Assembly (NCBI GenBank): GCA_030531185.1
Contig: JAUNOG010000024.1
Coordinates: 1 to 34,082, forward strand
Source of the DNA: Ruminococcus sp.
Lineage (GTDB): Bacteria > Bacillota > Clostridia > Oscillospirales > Ruminococcaceae
Direction: 5' to 3'
Length of the DNA stretch: 34,082 nucleotides
Under the pieces are notes generated by a model. The model searched no databases and was not told the origin of the DNA. It saw only the letters and a list, made by a program, of their open reading frames with translations. A program made the translations under genes and the position numbers. Below, piece by piece: positions 32,430 to 34,082 of the stretch (position 1 is its first letter; each line of letters opens with the position of its first letter).

Positions 32430-34082
32430 TTATGAAACCTTATTGGTAAAATAATTGAGTTCAAATTTTTCATTGGTCGGATGCTTAAAGGTAATATAGT
32501 CAAGAATTGAACTTTCAGCAGGGAAAATATCCTCAATTGTCATAGCCTTACCATCAAATGTTTTTGTAAAATTACGCAACTTCGCTTGACCATAAAGCAT
32601 TGAACCATTATGATTATATTGCAAATCTGCTTGGGGACCATAAAATGTACCTTGAACCTTTACGTCGTTAGAACCTAAAATCATTGCGCTGTTATTTGGC
32701 ATCAAGAACATAATACGATTATCAGTTGTAGCATTAGTACCGGTGGTAGTATCTTTTAATTTATTATATTTTCCAAAATTAGATGTACCCGGAATATCAC
32801 TAGGATTATCAGTTAATTGGTCGCCGTAAACCACAGAACCATTATTAAATGCTATAATAGGATATGAAGATGAAGAATCCACAGTTCTGGAATAGTAATC
32901 CTCACTAGCTGTAGGATCATACAACATAAAGTAGCAGAAATGTTTACCAGTTACAGCTGTTGTATTAACTCTAATCTTTCCTTCAAAACTCGTATTGGTA
33001 GTCCAATTACCATCCGATTGTTTATAGGAATCTGATCCTTTGGCGGGGATCAATACAACAACATCGGAATCTGTAACATTTACTGTAATCTGGACATTCT
33101 GTGTCTTCCATACATTTTCAGGTATTTTACAACTACCATTAATAGTTAATTTTCTGCCGCCATTCACAAAATCATTATAAACTTCGTCAATACTCTTATA
33201 TCCTTTTGTTAAGTCAGAAGTATCAACAGGAATTTTCGGATAATCTGTTACTTCTGAATTTACAGTTGTAGCAAGACCGGTATTAGTATCCACCCTATCA
33301 TAAGACATAGATAAAATATCCGTATTCAATGCAGCGTCATACTTCTTCTTAATATATTTAACTTCTTTCTGATCCGTTTCCTGATACATATCATTTGGCG
33401 TAGTATCAGCATAGAGCACTTTAAGACTCTGCCTTGTTCCAAAAGTATACGGATCATAATCAAGAGCAGGAACAACATCTCTTTCTTTACCGGTCGCTAC
33501 TGAATTGTTCTTAACTTTTCCAGCCGGTACACTAATTTGATTCAAACATTTTTTATACGTAGAACCATCGGTTGTATCACTGTCAGCAATAAAATTACCG
33601 GTTCCGTCATCTTTAAAACAACTGATTGTGCCATCACTATTAATAACAGCATATTTAGTTCTATCAGCCCCAAAATAAATCTTGCCCGTAATATGACAAT
33701 CCTCTGTTGTTACGATTTTAGCGCTACTGTCCATAATATAGACATCTCCATCAACAAAAAGAGAGCCATTAATCGTCATTGACTGACCATTAGTCAAAAC
33801 AAGATCACCATTCTGACTTGTACTGCTGCCCTTGATAGAATAAAAATTACCATACATAGAAAAAAGTCCATTCTGAGTGCCAAGCCAACCTGATTTAGCA
33901 TTTCCCGATGCATCTGTTCCAGAAAAAGCCGCAACAATTTCATTTTTATCAGCAAAGAAATCAGTACCATCAGTATTAACGGCATAAGATAGTCCGCCAA
34001 TATATGCGCCTCTGCAATATATATCCATTGGTGTATTAGACGTACCAATGTTGTCTGTTGATGGATATATGATAATTTTTTT
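32430..34082 (-). CDS. Large pilus-associated protein, 5' end outside the window
   Basis: The frame is open to the right edge, so at least 550 residues are present and the N-terminus is missing; the visible start reads IIIYPSTDNIGTSNTP before the internal ATG at 34028. The chain is low in charge, rich in Asp, Ser, Thr, Asn, Gly and Tyr, and shows short beta-strand repeats such as MTINGSLFVDGDVYIMDSSAKI and CHITGKIYFG, as in right-handed beta-helix or bactofilin-like surfaces. LTINGSCKIPENVW and VKVQGTFYGPQADLQYNHNGSMLYGQ occur later. It lies 14 bp before two pilin genes, so an anchored or tip adhesin carried by the pilus is likely. No known domain is recognised with certainty. Confidence 0.7.
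   Translation of the reverse strand, partial: KKIIIYPSTDNIGTSNTPMDIYCRGAYIGGLSYAVNTDGTDFFADKNEIVAAFSGTDASGNAKSGWLGTQNGLFSMYGNFYSIKGSSTSQNGDLVLTNGQSMTINGSLFVDGDVYIMDSSAKIVTTEDCHITGKIYFGADRTKYAVINSDGTISCFKDDGTGNFIADSDTTDGSTYKKCLNQISVPAGKVKNNSVATGKERDVVPALDYDPYTFGTRQSLKVLYADTTPNDMYQETDQKEVKYIKKKYDAALNTDILSMSYDRVDTNTGLATTVNSEVTDYPKIPVDTSDLTKGYKSIDEVYNDFVNGGRKLTINGSCKIPENVWKTQNVQITVNVTDSDVVVLIPAKGSDSYKQSDGNWTTNTSFEGKIRVNTTAVTGKHFCYFMLYDPTASEDYYSRTVDSSSSYPIIAFNNGSVVYGDQLTDNPSDIPGTSNFGKYNKLKDTTTGTNATTDNRIMFLMPNNSAMILGSNDVKVQGTFYGPQADLQYNHNGSMLYGQAKLRNFTKTFDGKAMTIEDIFPAESSILDYITFKHPTNEKFELNYFTNKVS

Overview
The window looks like chromosome of a low-to-mid GC Clostridia, most likely a Ruminococcus-type member of the Oscillospiraceae. 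This is an inference from gene content. It carries cytoplasmic glycosidases of families GH113, GH42 and GH3 (the GH3 with the inverted domain order known from Ruminococcus albus), a type IV pilus locus, a PhoP/PhoR-Pst phosphate system of Gram-positive type, DUF1893, DUF3783 and YcxB-like proteins, and AGGAGG-type ribosome binding sites almost everywhere. I see no rRNA, tRNA, CRISPR array, transposase, integrase or prophage gene.

Layout. 1-101 is non-coding with short AATTGTC repeats. 102-3916 (minus) holds a GH113-like mannanase, the rRNA methyltransferase rlmA and a GH42 beta-galactosidase. 4006-4759 holds a small unknown protein and a DUF1893 protein whose ends overlap. 4990-7110 (plus) is a glucose-type PTS permease EIICBA behind an elaborate leader. 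7203-13773 (minus) is pstS-pstC-pstA-pstB-phoU followed by phoP-phoR, with matching PhoP-box-like repeats before pstS and before phoP. 14063-19625 (minus) is AraC regulator, response regulator, intramembrane-sensing kinase, ABC ATPase and FtsX-type permease, with an operator-like region just before the ABC pair. 19782-22529 (plus) is the GH3 enzyme. 22614-24263 (minus) is a PspA-like protein and its Gly/Ser/Arg-rich membrane partner. 24503-26952 (minus) holds an EamA transporter, a DUF3783 protein and two tandem YcxB-like membrane proteins. 27036-34082 is a pilus region: pilT and pilB (minus), prepilin peptidase (plus), two pilin-like genes and a large pilus-associated protein cut by the window edge (minus).

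How the parts work together. The three glycosidases lack signal peptides, so they fit intracellular breakdown of imported oligosaccharides. The phosphate block is a complete sensing and uptake unit (PstSCAB, PhoU, PhoR, PhoP). The AraC-TCS-ABC block resembles Bce-type peptide sensing and detoxification modules, with an unusual AraC gene translationally linked in front. PspA with its partner is probably an envelope-stress module. The pilus region supplies the motors, the peptidase and minor pilins, but no pilC or major pilin is visible here.

The most interesting signals are regulatory: paired palindromes and a RAT-like hairpin before the PTS gene, an almost perfect palindrome spanning the rlmA -10 box, divergent pilB and pilD promoters that appear to share one -35 hexamer with switch-like hairpins in the pilB leader, and a 33-bp element present twice in intergenic DNA. 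Nothing here is clearly a wholly new defence or mobile system.
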